From the NCBI GenBank assembly GCA_032173965.1, contig CM063283.1, forward strand, positions 114,255,187 through 114,319,186: a DNA stretch of 64,000 nucleotides, written 5' to 3'. Of the stretch, positions 1 through 9,700 are shown piece by piece (the stretch's first letter is position 1; every line of letters starts with the position of its first letter). Origin of the DNA: Sitta carolinensis. Taxonomy: Eukaryota; Chordata; Aves; Passeriformes; Sittidae. The translations under genes and the position numbers were made by a program. Under the pieces are notes generated by a model. It did no database searches and had not been told where the DNA came from. It saw nothing but the letters and a program-made list of their open reading frames with translations.

Positions 1-847
1 ATCCTCAAGCACCCCAAAGCTGAGCAAAACTTGTGTCACCAATCACCCCCTGAGGTGACAGATCTGTGCTAAACAAGTGAAATGTGGGAACTGGAGGCAG
101 GAAAAGGAGCTGCCTGGGGTAAGGAAAGCATGGAATTGTTCTGGAAGGAGAAGATTTCAGCCCCAAGAGTGGGGTGGGATTGCTGAGGGCTCAGCACTGA
201 ACCCTGTTATGAGACAACTCTTCCCAGAGAGGCTCTTCCAGAAGACAACCACAGATTCACCACCATTTGATACAGGAAGGTTTTTGCTGGATTAAGGACT
301 TTGCTGGACCAAAAACAACAAAACTTGATGGCAAATCTAATTTTCGACAACATAATGCTGCAACTAAGAAAGGAAAGAATAAATTCTAGGCTGGCAGCAA
401 AAACTAGGGGAGGCAAGAAGCAAGTTTGGGTAGAAATACCAACCTGGGAAGCAGGGATTAAAACTATGAGAGAAGCATCAGAGCAAGTTCCTACTCAGAT
501 GTCACACCCTCTGTGCTTGATGCTCACAACAACAGTTCCAAAGAGGCTTTTATCACAATTTAAACAGTGTGACCTACTGCTGACTCAATTATTACATTGA
601 GGAAATCAAGGCTAAACATCTGGAAGTGGTATTTAACTGCTGCTGGAATCTTTCCCAAGCTCACCCTGAAGCTTGGACAATTCTATTAAGAGCTGCCTCC
701 TCATCAGCTCATTTTAAGCAATTTTGCTCTAAAGTAACAGGCAAAAGAGAATGATTTCTCCATGAGAAAGAAATCTTCCAAAAGAAGACTTCTCCATGAG
801 AAGTTCCCTGCTCTCTTTCTGTGTGAAGTCATTCTCTCTTGGAAGGT

Positions 848-1005
848 CCCACTGAGCTCAGCCCAAAGCTTCTCCTGTGCAGCTGAACAATCCCAGCTGT
901 GCCAGCCTTTCCTCCCAGCACAGCTGCTCCAGCCTCTGCTCCTCCTGCTCCCTGCTCTGGGCTCTGCCCAGCAGCTCCAGCTCCTCCTGGGCTGGGATCC
1001 CAGGA
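848..1005 (-). mobile_element. CR1 LINE fragment (antisense to plus strand)
   Basis: Read on the minus strand it matches the 5' part of the CR1 3' region seen at 10018-10382, 39255-39560 and 43080-43445: the GGAGCAGAGGCTGGAGCAG and GGCACAGCTGGGATTGTTC blocks occur in the same order. Confidence 0.75.
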
Positions 1006-1245
1006 CTGCATCCAGCTCTGCAGGTGGAGCTCACCTGAGGGGGCACAATCCCCTCCACAAAACTATCAGCCACATTGGTGATTTGCTCTGTCTGGGCCTA
1101 ACATGCTTCTGGATTTCATACACATAATAAAAATGCATCCTTCCACCTTGAAACCACTGTGCCTTCCTCACTTTCCCTGCCTTTCTGCCCACTGGGAGGT
1201 GAAAGGGTTAAACTCTTGCTCAGCACAGCAGGATTTGAGTGAAGT

Positions 1246-1604
1246 GGTTTAGAGGTGACTGAGTGGCCTGAGAAAGTCTGAGATGGCAAAACCCACCCTG
1301 TGATCTAGGTTAGAGGTGACTGAGTGGTCTGAGCAAGTCTGAGATATCAAAACCCACCCTGTGATCTGGTTTAGAGGTGACTGAGTGGCCTGAGAAAGTT
1401 TGAGATAACAAAACTCATCCTGTGATCTGGTTTAGAGGTGACTGAGTGGCCTGAGAAAGTTTGAGATAACAAAACTCATCCTGTGATCTGGTTTAGAGGT
1501 GACTGAGTGGCCTGAGAAAGTTTGAGATAACAAAACCCACCCTGTGATCTGGTTTAGAGGTGACTGAGTGGCCTGAGAAAGTCTGAAATAGCAAAACCCA
1601 CCCA
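1246..1604. repeat. 60-bp minisatellite, about six copies, in CBR1 intron 1
   Basis: Six head-to-tail copies of a unit of about 60 bp beginning GTTTAGAGGTGACTGAG and ending near CACCCTGTGATCT. Units differ by a few substitutions (for example GGCCTGAG or GGTCTGAG; AAAGTCTG or AAAGTTTG). The last copy runs out into unique sequence. Confidence 0.95.
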
Positions 1605-1836
1605 GGGACAAAGGTGCTTCTTCACCAGCTGGGATCCCTGAGCAGATAAAGCACAGAGCAAAGCCTGGGGGTGGAGAGGAGAGAAAACACAGCTCCCTGA
1701 GGCACAGGGCTGACACTGCCAACGGTGATGGGCTCCCCTGGCCCTGCTGAGGCAATTAACCCAGCCCAGCTCAGCCGCCCTGAGTGCCTCAGCATTCCCA
1801 CGTGGAGCACACACAGCCCTCCAGGGAAGTATATTT

Positions 1837-1985
1837 ACAGAATCAGGGAATTACTATGGCTGGAGAAGCCCTCCCAGCTGTGCCTGACACCCAGAGCAAT
1901 AAGTGCCAGCTCCAGATACGGGCACTCCAGACCTCCCCGGGCAGCAATTTCTCCTGATGTCCAACCTGCCCCTCCCCTGCCACCC
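1837..1985 (-). mobile_element. CR1 LINE fragment
   Basis: Begins with AGAATCAGGGAATTACTATG, the inverted CR1 3' end, and ends with a CTGATGTCCAACCTGCCC block typical of the antisense strand of CR1 3' regions. Older and more diverged than other copies here. Confidence 0.6.
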
Positions 1986-2092
1986 TCTTAAAACGGGAAG
2001 TCTGCCCAAGCAAAAACAGAGCAGAGCACCGTGCACAGAAATGCCACAGCCCCCTCCAGAGCACAGGCTCATCCCAGCAGAGCATTCCCCAC

Positions 2093-2378
2093 CTTTGAAA
2101 GCGATGCCAGCGTTGTTCACCAGCACGTTGAGCCCGCCGTACTTGTCCTTCAGGAAGTCCCGGAGCGCCCGGATGCTCTGCAGGTCATCGATATCCAGCT
2201 GGTGGAAGAGCGGCCGCAGCCCCTCCTGCTGCAGCTGGGCCACTGCAGCCTGGCCGCGGCCAGCATCCCGGCACGTCAGGTACACATCCCCCGGGAATTC
2301 CTGGCACAGGGCCCGCACGATGGCCAGCCCAATGCCTTTGTTGGAGCCCGTCACCACGGCCACCGGCACGCTGGACAT
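2093..2378 (-). CDS. CBR1: Carbonyl reductase (NADPH) 1, first coding exon (partial gene)
   Basis: First 95 codons plus one base of a short-chain dehydrogenase/reductase. The start is the ATG at 2378, giving MSSVPVAVVTGSNKGIG, which lines up with the vertebrate CBR1 N-terminus. Seen: the NADPH-binding TGSNKGIG turn (residues 10-17), a CRD motif after the second strand, HQLDIDD around residues 58-64, and the NNAG motif at 88-91. The exon ends after GIAFK plus one G, followed by the donor GTGGGG at 2092, the position where CBR1 exon 1 ends in other vertebrates. CBR1 is a monomeric cytosolic enzyme that reduces quinones, prostaglandins and other carbonyls with NADPH. It lies head-to-head with SETD4, as in human. 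CBR3 is the main alternative, but the gene next to SETD4 is normally CBR1. A longer in-frame open reading extends upstream through a CR1 element and is not part of the protein. Confidence 0.92.
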
Positions 2379-2688
2379 TGTCCCCTCGGGGCGGGAGTCA
2401 ATGGCACGGGAACTGCCGGCAGCAAAGGGGAGCTCAGTCACACAGACAAAAGGGCTCTTTGGGAAGGGGTTAGAGACATGGGATGGTTTGGGTTGGAAGG
2501 GACATTGAAAGATCATCTCATTGCCATGGACACTTTCCACCGTCCCAGGTTGCTCCAAGTCCCGTCTGACCCGACCTTGAACAATTCCACCAGCCATAGC
2601 CTCCCTGGGAGTGTTTTATTCTTTAAAATTCCACCTTGGATTACTTAAAACTACATTCCTGTGCAAGCCCTGTAAATTCCTAAGGTAG

Positions 2689-2771
2689 AATTCCTTGCAC
2701 AGGGCCTGCAGGATGGCCAAGCCAATGCCTTTGTTGGAGCCTGTCCCCAGGGCCACCGGCACGCTGGACAT
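2689..2771 (-). pseudogene. Truncated CBR1 exon-1 copy (B)
   Basis: From the ATG at 2771 it encodes MSSVPVALGTGSNKGIGLAI and a few more residues up to CKEF, then runs into repeat flank instead of the rest of the exon. The dinucleotide-binding turn is intact, but only about 28 residues remain and there is no donor at the CBR1 position. It lies upstream of the real start on the same strand. Confidence 0.88.
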
Positions 2772-3063
2772 TGTCAGCCAACGGGAACTGCCAGCAGCAA
2801 AGGGAAGCTCAGCCACACAGACAAAAGGGCTCTTTGGGAAAGGGTTAGAAACATGGGATGGTTTGGGATGGAAGGGACATTAAAAGATCATCACATAGCC
2901 ATGGACACCTTCCACCATCCCAGGTTACTTCAAGTCCCGTCTGACCCAACCTTGAACAATTCCACCAGCCACAGCCTCCCTAGGAGTGTTTTATTCTTTA
3001 AAATTCCACCTTGGATTACCTAAAACTACATTCCTGTGCAAGCCCTGTAAATTCCTAAGGTAG

Positions 3064-3146
3064 AATTCCTTGCACAGGGCCTGCAGGATGGCCAAGCCAA
3101 TGCCTTTGTTGGAGCCTGTCCCCAGGGCCACCGGCACGCTGGACAT
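3064..3146 (-). pseudogene. Truncated CBR1 exon-1 copy (C)
   Basis: Near-identical to copy B and exactly 375 bp from it; ATG at 3146. Same 28-residue remnant and same junction, so copies B and C arose from one already truncated unit. Confidence 0.88.
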
Positions 3147-3438
3147 TGTCAGCCAACGGGAACTGCCAGCAGCAAAGGGAAGCTCAGCCACACAGACAAA
3201 AGGGCTCTTTGGGAAAGGGTTAGAAACATGGGATGGTTTGGGATGGAAGGGACATTAAAAGATCATCACATAGCCATGGACACCTTCCACCATCCCAGGT
3301 TACTTCAAGTCCCGTCTGACCCGACCTTGAACAATTCCACCAGCCACAGCCTCCCTGGGAGTGTTTTATTCTTTAAAATTCCACCTTGGATTACCTAAAA
3401 CTACATTCCTGTGCAAGCTCTGTAAATTCCTAAGGTAG

Positions 3439-4132
3439 CACGAGGTATTCACAAAGAAATCCAGTGTTAAGTGTTCTAAAGAAGGGCCAACAGATGATGG
3501 GTAAAAAGAAGAAAGAAATGCCACGACTAAAAAGTTTCAGTTACAAATCTTTAGTACTAAATTAATTTTTTTCTAGGAGTAAGCTCTTCTGCACTTTAAC
3601 ACCTCACAGGAGGATTTTCCATCTTTGGGGAATATTCAATTGGTGCAGCTCGAGTTTTGCTGAAAACCTCAGGCTCAAAACCTGAGCAACCTGGTATCCC
3701 TGTTCATGGCAAGGGTTGGAACTCGATGATCACTAAGGTCCCAAACCATGAAAAAAATATTAAAAAATAAGGATGGAGTAGCTTTCTCTTCCAGTGCCAG
3801 GCAGGAGGAGCAATTCCAGCTTTTTTTGGGAAAACAGCAGAACACACACAGGCTGACTACAATGCCCGGTTGTGTAACACGACATCAGAAAACCATCTTG
3901 CTGCTTTTCTAACAAACACAGCATGTTTTAAAAAGCTGCGTTTCCCCCACAAAAGCAAGATTAAAAACTGGGTTTGTTCCCTCGTGGTTATCAAAGCCAT
4001 CTCTCTTCCAAATTCACCAAGCGAGTATAAAACACTCCAAGAATCTCCAGCGCGCGGGTCTCCCTCTGTCCTCACGGGGAGGGAACCGGCCAGGAACCAG
4101 GAACCCCGACAGCCGCAGGGGTGGAGGGTGCC
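3439..4132. other. Intergenic, no recognised feature
   Basis: Unique, moderately AT-rich sequence between the CBR1 start-region copies and the minisatellite. Short open frames here show no similarity I recognise. The end nearest 4100 becomes GC-rich. Confidence 0.5.
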
Positions 4133-5010
4133 AGGGGACACCCGGCACCCCAGAACCGACACCCAGCACCCCAGAACCGACACAGCACCGACACCAGCAC
4201 CCTAGACCGACACCCAGCACCCACATACCGACACCACCGACACCAGCACCGACACCCCACACCCACACCGACACCAGCACCGACACCCAGCACCCCAATA
4301 CCGACACACACCGACACCCAGCACCGACACCCAGCACCCCAATACCGACACACCGACACCCAGCACCGACACCCAGCACCCCAATACCGACACACCGACA
4401 CCCAGCACCGACACCCAGCACCCCTGCACCGACACCCAGCACCCCAATACCGACACAGACAAGCACCGACACCCAGCACCCGCACCGACATCCAGCACCC
4501 CAATACCGACACACCGACACCCAGCACCGACACCCAGCACCCCGAACCGACACCCAGCACCCCAATACCGACACACCGACACCCAGCACCGACACCCAGC
4601 ACCCCAATACCGACACACCGACACCCAGCACCGACACTCAGCACCCCAATACCGACACCCGACACCCAGAACCGACCACCAACACCCCATACCGACAACC
4701 GACACCCAGCACCGCACCACACCAATACCGACACACCGACACCCAGCACCGACACCCAGCACCCCTGCACCGACACCCAGCACCCCAATACCGACACACC
4801 GACACCCAGCACCGACACTCAGCACCCCAGCAGCGACACCCAGCACCGACACCCAGCACCCCAGCACCCACCACCGACACCCAGCACCGACACCCAGCAC
4901 CCCAACACCGACACCCAACACCGACACTCAGCACCCCAGCACCGACACCCAGCGCCCCAACATCGACACCCAGCGCCGACACCCAGCACCCCAGCACCCA
5001 CCTGCAGCAC
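4133..5010. repeat. C-rich minisatellite (CCGACACCCAGCACC type), about 0.88 kb
   Basis: Continuous array made from short modules ACCGACACCCAGC and ACCCCAATACCGACACA, mixed irregularly so that 13-, 19- and about 35-bp periods all occur. Several frames are open on both strands because the modules lack stops. It ends at the CpG-rich promoter of SETD4. Confidence 0.95.
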
Positions 5011-5540
5011 GGGGCCCTCCTCAGCCGCGCGCAGCGAGGACAAATCCCGACATTCCCGGCGCGCGGCCAAGGGAGAAGGGGCCGCCCCTAAGATGGCGGC
5101 GCAGCCCCGCCTCAGGGGCGGCAGAGCGGGCGGGCTCTGGCCGGGAATGGCGGGGCCATGGCGGGCCTGGTCTCCCCTTGTCTGCCCTTTTCTGCCCTCG
5201 TCTCCCCTCCGCAGGTGGGTTGGGGACACCGGCAGCCATTCCAGCCCGGCAGGGGCTGCGGGATCCCCGGCTGGGCTCGCAGGGAGAGGGCGAAGGGGTC
5301 GCGCAGGGAGTGCCGCTGCCGGCGCGGGGGTTGTGCCGAGCAGGGCTCGGGGCTCTGGGGAGCGCAGGATTCCCGGTTCGGGGTGGAGATGGGCTCGATG
5401 GTCCCTCAAGGCTTTTCAGCCCGGAGGGATGGAGGGCCGGCCTCTGGAGGAGCCCCGGCGCCCGTGGGGATGGCGGCTCCCCGAGGCTCTCCCTCCCTCC
5501 CTCCGCGCCGGCAGGGACAAGCGGCGCTGTGCGCTTCGCT
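5011..5540 (+). promoter_or_regulatory. SETD4: CpG-rich promoter region of SETD4 (possibly shared with CBR1)
   Basis: High GC and many CpGs, in contrast to the flanks. AAGATGGCGGC at 5090-5100 is a YY1-type initiator seen at TATA-less housekeeping promoters, and ATGGCGGGG follows at about 5146. A good donor (CAG followed by GTGGGT) at 5215 could close an untranslated first exon joining the acceptor at 6691. The start site and that exon are inference; no TATA box is visible. Confidence 0.5.
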
Positions 5541-5548
5541 TCAGGGCG

Positions 5549-5869
5549 GTGGAGGCGAGGGGACGGGGATCGCGGCAAGGCTCTTCCCCCGAGGGTGCTG
5601 GCACTGCCCAGGGAGTGGAGGCGAGGGGACGGGGATCGCGGCAAGGCTCTTCCCCCGAGGGTGCTGGCACTGCCAGGGAGTGGAGGAGGCGGGGATCGCG
5701 CAAGGCTCTTCCCGAGGTGTGCACTGCCAGGGAGTGGAGGCGAGGGGACGGGGATCGCGGCAAGGCTCTTCCCCCGAGGGTGCTGGCACTGCCCAGGGAG
5801 TGGAGGCGAGGGGACGGGGATCGCGGCAAGGCTCTTCCCCCGAGGTGCTGGCACTGCCCAGGGAGTGGG
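5549..5869. repeat. GC-rich minisatellite, about 66-bp unit, five copies
   Basis: Units carry GGAGTGGAGGCGAGGGGAC, GGGATCGCGGCAAGGCTC and TTCCCCCGAGGGTGCTGGC in order. Four copies are full length and the third is degenerate and shorter. It lies in the presumed first intron or leader of SETD4, inside the CpG-rich block. Confidence 0.93.
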
Positions 5870-5899
5870 CACGGCCCCGAGGCTGCCAGAGCTCCACGA

Positions 5900-6508
5900 G
5901 ATATGCCGTGCCATGCCATGCCATGCCAATATCCCAACCCATTGCCATGCCATGCCATCATCCCGTGCCATGCCATGCCGTGCCATGCCATGATGCCATG
6001 CCATGCCATGCCATGCCATGCCATCCCATCATCCCATCCCGTCCTATCATCCCATCCCATCATCCATCCCATCCCATCATCCCATCCCATTATCCCACCC
6101 ATCCCATCATCCCATCCCATCATCCCGTCCCATCATCCCATCCCATATCCCATCCCCATCCCATTATCCATCCCCATCCCATTCCATCCCATCCCATCAT
6201 CCCATCCCATTCTCCCATCCCATCATCCTATCCCATCATCCCATGCCATGCCATGCCATCACCCCATCCCATTATCCCATCCCAACCCATCCCTCATCCA
6301 TCCACATCCCATCTCCCATCCCATCCCATCCCATCACCCTATCCCCATCATCCCATGCCATGCCATCACCCCATCCCATCATCCCGTCCCATGCCATCAC
6401 CCATCCATCCCATCATCACATCCCTCACCCCATCCCCATCCCTCCCATCCCTCCCACCCCATCCCATTATATCCCACCCCATCCCATTATCCCATTATCC
6501 CATCCCAA
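5900..6508. repeat. CCATG/CCCAT pentanucleotide satellite, about 0.6 kb
   Basis: Starts as (CCATG)n then shifts to (CCCAT)n with interspersed CATCATCC modules. The purity falls toward the right end. It overlaps long spurious open frames on both strands. Confidence 0.95.
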
Positions 6509-6625
6509 CAGGGACCCCTCCCACTGTCCCCAGCTGCTCCAAGTCCTTGGACATTTCCCAGGATCCAGGGACAGCCACAGCTGCTCTGGGCACCCTGTGC
6601 CAGCCCCTGCCCACCCTCCCAGTAA
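6509..6625 (-). mobile_element. CR1 LINE fragment
   Basis: GGGACCCCTCCCACTGTCC followed by CAGGATCCAGGGACAGCC and a CCCTCCCAGTAATAAA end match the antisense CR1 3' region found elsewhere in the window (for example 21483-21835). Confidence 0.7.
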
Positions 6626-6691
6626 TAAATTTGAAAGTGGCTTTAAATATTTCTAAATTGGTTATTTTTTATATTTTTTTTTTTAATTCAG

Positions 6692-6794
6692 GTTGTCTAA
6701 AAGAGGCAAAATCTGTTGCTTAATATGAAGAAAAGCAGAGGTCGGACAGGTCGGAAGAGAAGGAGGAAACACTTGAAGAGTTTTATGGATGGAG
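6692..6794 (+). CDS. SETD4: SETD4 coding exon 1 (start codon at 6725)
   Basis: The acceptor AG at 6690-6691 follows a long T-rich tract, then 33 bases of 5' UTR, then ATG at 6725. It encodes a lysine/arginine-rich start ([15 protein letters not shown]), matching the basic N-terminus of other SETD4 proteins. The donor GTATCA at 6795 leaves phase 1. Only 6725-6794 is coding. Confidence 0.88.
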
Positions 6795-9700
6795 GTATCA
6801 TCATATCTGGAAGTTAAATAATGAAATAACCAATTGTTTCTCAAGGTTTCATTGTATTTTTATATTTTCAAAAGCCTTTGTGCTTGGAAAATTACATTTT
6901 TAAATGTTGCTTTTTTTAATATGCAAATATCTGAGCATCAGTTTACAGTCCTGAGCAGAGCACAGGGAATTTTCTGGGCTCTCTCTTCTGCCTACTGGCA
7001 AATATGACATTATTCTAAAATTCCTTGGATATGCTGAATAACTCACACATTTCTGAGACCCAAAATTTATTTAGCTCAATGAGAGTCTTTCTTGTTATTC
7101 TGTTATGTTTTAAAATGTCCAAAATACAGTTTTTCTGACTATAGAGTAAAATGTTTGTATTTCCTTTATTGTCCAACAGAATGCTTTTTAATTGCTTTAA
7201 TTTTTTTTCCTGTTTTTAGTTAACTGCAGTCACAAGCTGGAATACATTAAACTTAAGAAGTGGCTAAAAGAGAGAGGATTTGAAGACAGTAATTTAAGGC
7301 CAGCAGAGTTCTGGGGTAATGCTTGAATTATTTATCCATGGTACAAATCTGAACCTTCCAAGAATTTTAGATTCTTGCTTTTATTTTGAATTATGCACCT
7401 GTCTGGCATCAAGAAAAAAAACAGTTACTGATACTCTTCCAAAGATTCTTGGAATGTCAATTTAACATGAAAAAGTAAATATGGAGGCCTGGAAAAAAAC
7501 AGAATTTAAAGTGTTAATAAAACAGTTTTTGGAATTTAACCTTGTTATAACGTGTTTATCTTTTTTCCCCCAAGCCAGTTCAGCTGAGAGCTGAGGCTCA
7601 CTTAGTAATGTTTACTGTAAAGATATATACTTATATTTTTTTCCTCTTTATGTAGGTTATATTTAAAACATTTTGTAACATTCTAGACAGAGCAGGAAGA
7701 ACAGAATGGCTCAGAGAAAAATATTGTGACTAAAATGCTGAAGTTTAGTTAAAAACTGTGAAACCAAGAGCTGCAGCTGGTGATAAAAGATGTGTTTGAG
7801 GAAAAAATGGAGAAAAAGAAGGTGAATAATTGCTACAAGTGGGAGAAAAAGCTGAATAATTGCTAGAGGTGTTCAGCAAATGCTGCAGGATATCAGGGAA
7901 AAGAGCCTGAAAAATAAAGAGAATTGGAGAACAAAGAAATGAGCTCTACTGGCACAGTCCATCCCTGAATTTATGTCTTGTGAGACACAGGCTCTGCTCT
8001 TTTAGAGCTTTTCCTTGCTGAGCTGATCCCAGAGCACTGATTTTCCATATTTATTCACTCTCTGCTCCTTCTGCAGACACAGGAAGAGGATTGATGACAA
8101 CAAAACCCCTTCAGGTGAGTGCTGCTGTTTCTAACACAGGGTTTGGTTTTTATTTTGGCATTTAATGCTTTTTGCAACAAGCAAAGCTCAGAATCCCATT
8201 GTAAATATAATTTCTGACTTTTAGACTGCTACAGCCAGCACAGTAATCAGATGAGTCCTTTCCACTTGATTTTTACTATTTGTAATTTTTTTTTCTCCTC
8301 CCTCCAAGGCAGGAGATCTGATTATTTCCTTGCCTGAGAAGTGTTTGCTCACCACCAGCACTGTCCTCAGCAGCTGCCTGGGAGGACACATTGTGAAGTA
8401 AGTGACACTTGATGGCTTTTAGTGGGGCTTTTTTCAGCAGTAATGATCTTCTGAAGGGGGGTGGAGCTTTAAAGTGAACATTCAGAGTTGTGCCAGCATT
8501 TCAGGGCTGTGGATTGCTCAGATAGGGAAAAGTTTCAATGCTGAACATCCTTTTTAGCTTGGCAGAGCTGGAGGGAGAGCACAGGCTGCTTGGCTCTAAA
8601 TGTTTATTAGGAATGGGTTTTTTTGGGGAATTTGTGAGTCAGCTTCAATAGGAGAAGGAAGATAAAGCTGGGCTGCAAAGCCAGGGCCTTTTAGAAAATT
8701 TGGAACAAACTGGAAATTTGGAAAACTTAAAACAAAGCCCCATGCTGGGTATTGAATACTTGTGTATCCTAAAAAAACTAACCCAAGGGGTTGAACCTGA
8801 AATTGTAATTACAAAGCAGCTTTTATTGCCCCTTTGAAATCAGCCAAAGGACCTGGAGCTAAACCACAAAGGCATTTCAAACAAAAGCTATTTAGAACTC
8901 CAAAGAGCTCTGAGAGAGGTAAAACACTGCTGTGTCCATATCCCATCCCACCTCTGCAGGTCTGCTGCATTGGGGTTTTTTAATTTTTTAATTTATTTTT
9001 GTATTTATTTTTTATTTTCATCTTTATTTTCCAATAGATGGAAGCCCCCTGTGTCTCCTTTGCTGGCACTGTGCACGTTTTTGATAGCAGAGAAACATTC
9101 TGGGGAGAAATCTCCCTGGAAGCCCTACCTGGATGTTCTACCCCAGACTTACACTTGCCCTGCTTGCTGGGAACCTGATGTGATAAATCTGCTCCCAAAA
9201 CCCTTAAAAAAGAAGGCTCAGGAGCAAAAAAGGATGATCCAAGAGCTGTTCAGATCTTCCAAAGCTTTCTTCTCTTCCCTGCAGCCTTTATTTGCTGAGA
9301 AGACAGGAAATATTTTTAATTACAGTGCTTTGGAGTGGGCTTGGTGCACTGTAAATACCAGGACAGTCTACATGAAACATCCACGCAGGGAATGTTTCTC
9401 CCTGGAGCCAGATGTTTATGCTTTGGCACCATATTTAGATTTGCTAAACCACAGCCCAAATGTTCAGGTAAGAAGCTCAAAATAGATGAGGAAATCTGTT
9501 TGTTTTTTCAGTGCACTCTGGCAATGCCACCTGTGTTTATGTGATGTGTGAGGAGAGATCTCACAGGGGGAAAAATGGCTCAGATCCTCAGGAGCTGGAA
9601 GGACAGGACACACAGGGAATGGCTTCAAACTGCCAGGGGGCAGGCTTAGGGGGGATACTGGGGAAAAATTCTGCCCTGGGAGGGGCTGGGCTGGAATTGC

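Larger units (their letters stand above)
1..2092 (-). other. CBR1: Part of CBR1 intron 1 (exons 2-3 not in window)
   Basis: This stretch follows the splice donor of the CBR1 first coding exon on the minus strand. I looked for the rest of the carbonyl reductase (the TNFFGT, SSxxS and YGVTK parts of the fold) on the minus strand and found none, so the remaining exons should lie left of the window. A 60-bp minisatellite and two CR1 fragments are inside it. The 99-codon open frame at 301-600 (plus) resembles nothing I recognise. Confidence 0.6.
2296..3438. repeat. Tandem triplication of CBR1 start region plus CR1 tail
   Basis: Three head-to-tail copies: 2296-2688 (inside the real gene), 2689-3063 and 3064-3438. 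The last two are each 375 bp and almost identical; the first is 393 bp because it has about 18 extra bases just upstream of the ATG. Each copy contains, in minus-strand order, a short unique piece, an antisense CR1 3' end (2474-2612, about 2850-2987, about 3225-3362), the proximal 5' flank of CBR1, and the first 83 coding bases. The junctions share the word AATTCCT (AATTCCTGG in the gene; AATTCCTAAGG and AATTCCTTGC at unit ends), so a short homology may have seeded the duplication. Confidence 0.93.

Noticed and set aside
301..600. 99-codon plus-strand frame
   Set aside because: No family recognised, antisense to a CBR1 intron, and no splice or start signals that set it apart from chance.
1..2092. 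Search for CBR1 exons 2 and 3
   Set aside because: No match to the substrate-loop or YxxxK-containing exons on the minus strand, so they must lie outside the window.
1854..2597. 247-codon minus-strand frame as a longer CBR1
   Set aside because: The N-terminal extension lies in a CR1 element and the C-terminal part is intron; only 2093-2378 is supported.
4121..6625. 834-codon open frame on the plus strand, plus several on the minus strand
   Set aside because: It runs through three tandem arrays and a CR1 fragment; the peptide is only array repeats (histidine/proline/threonine- and serine-rich) with no domain.
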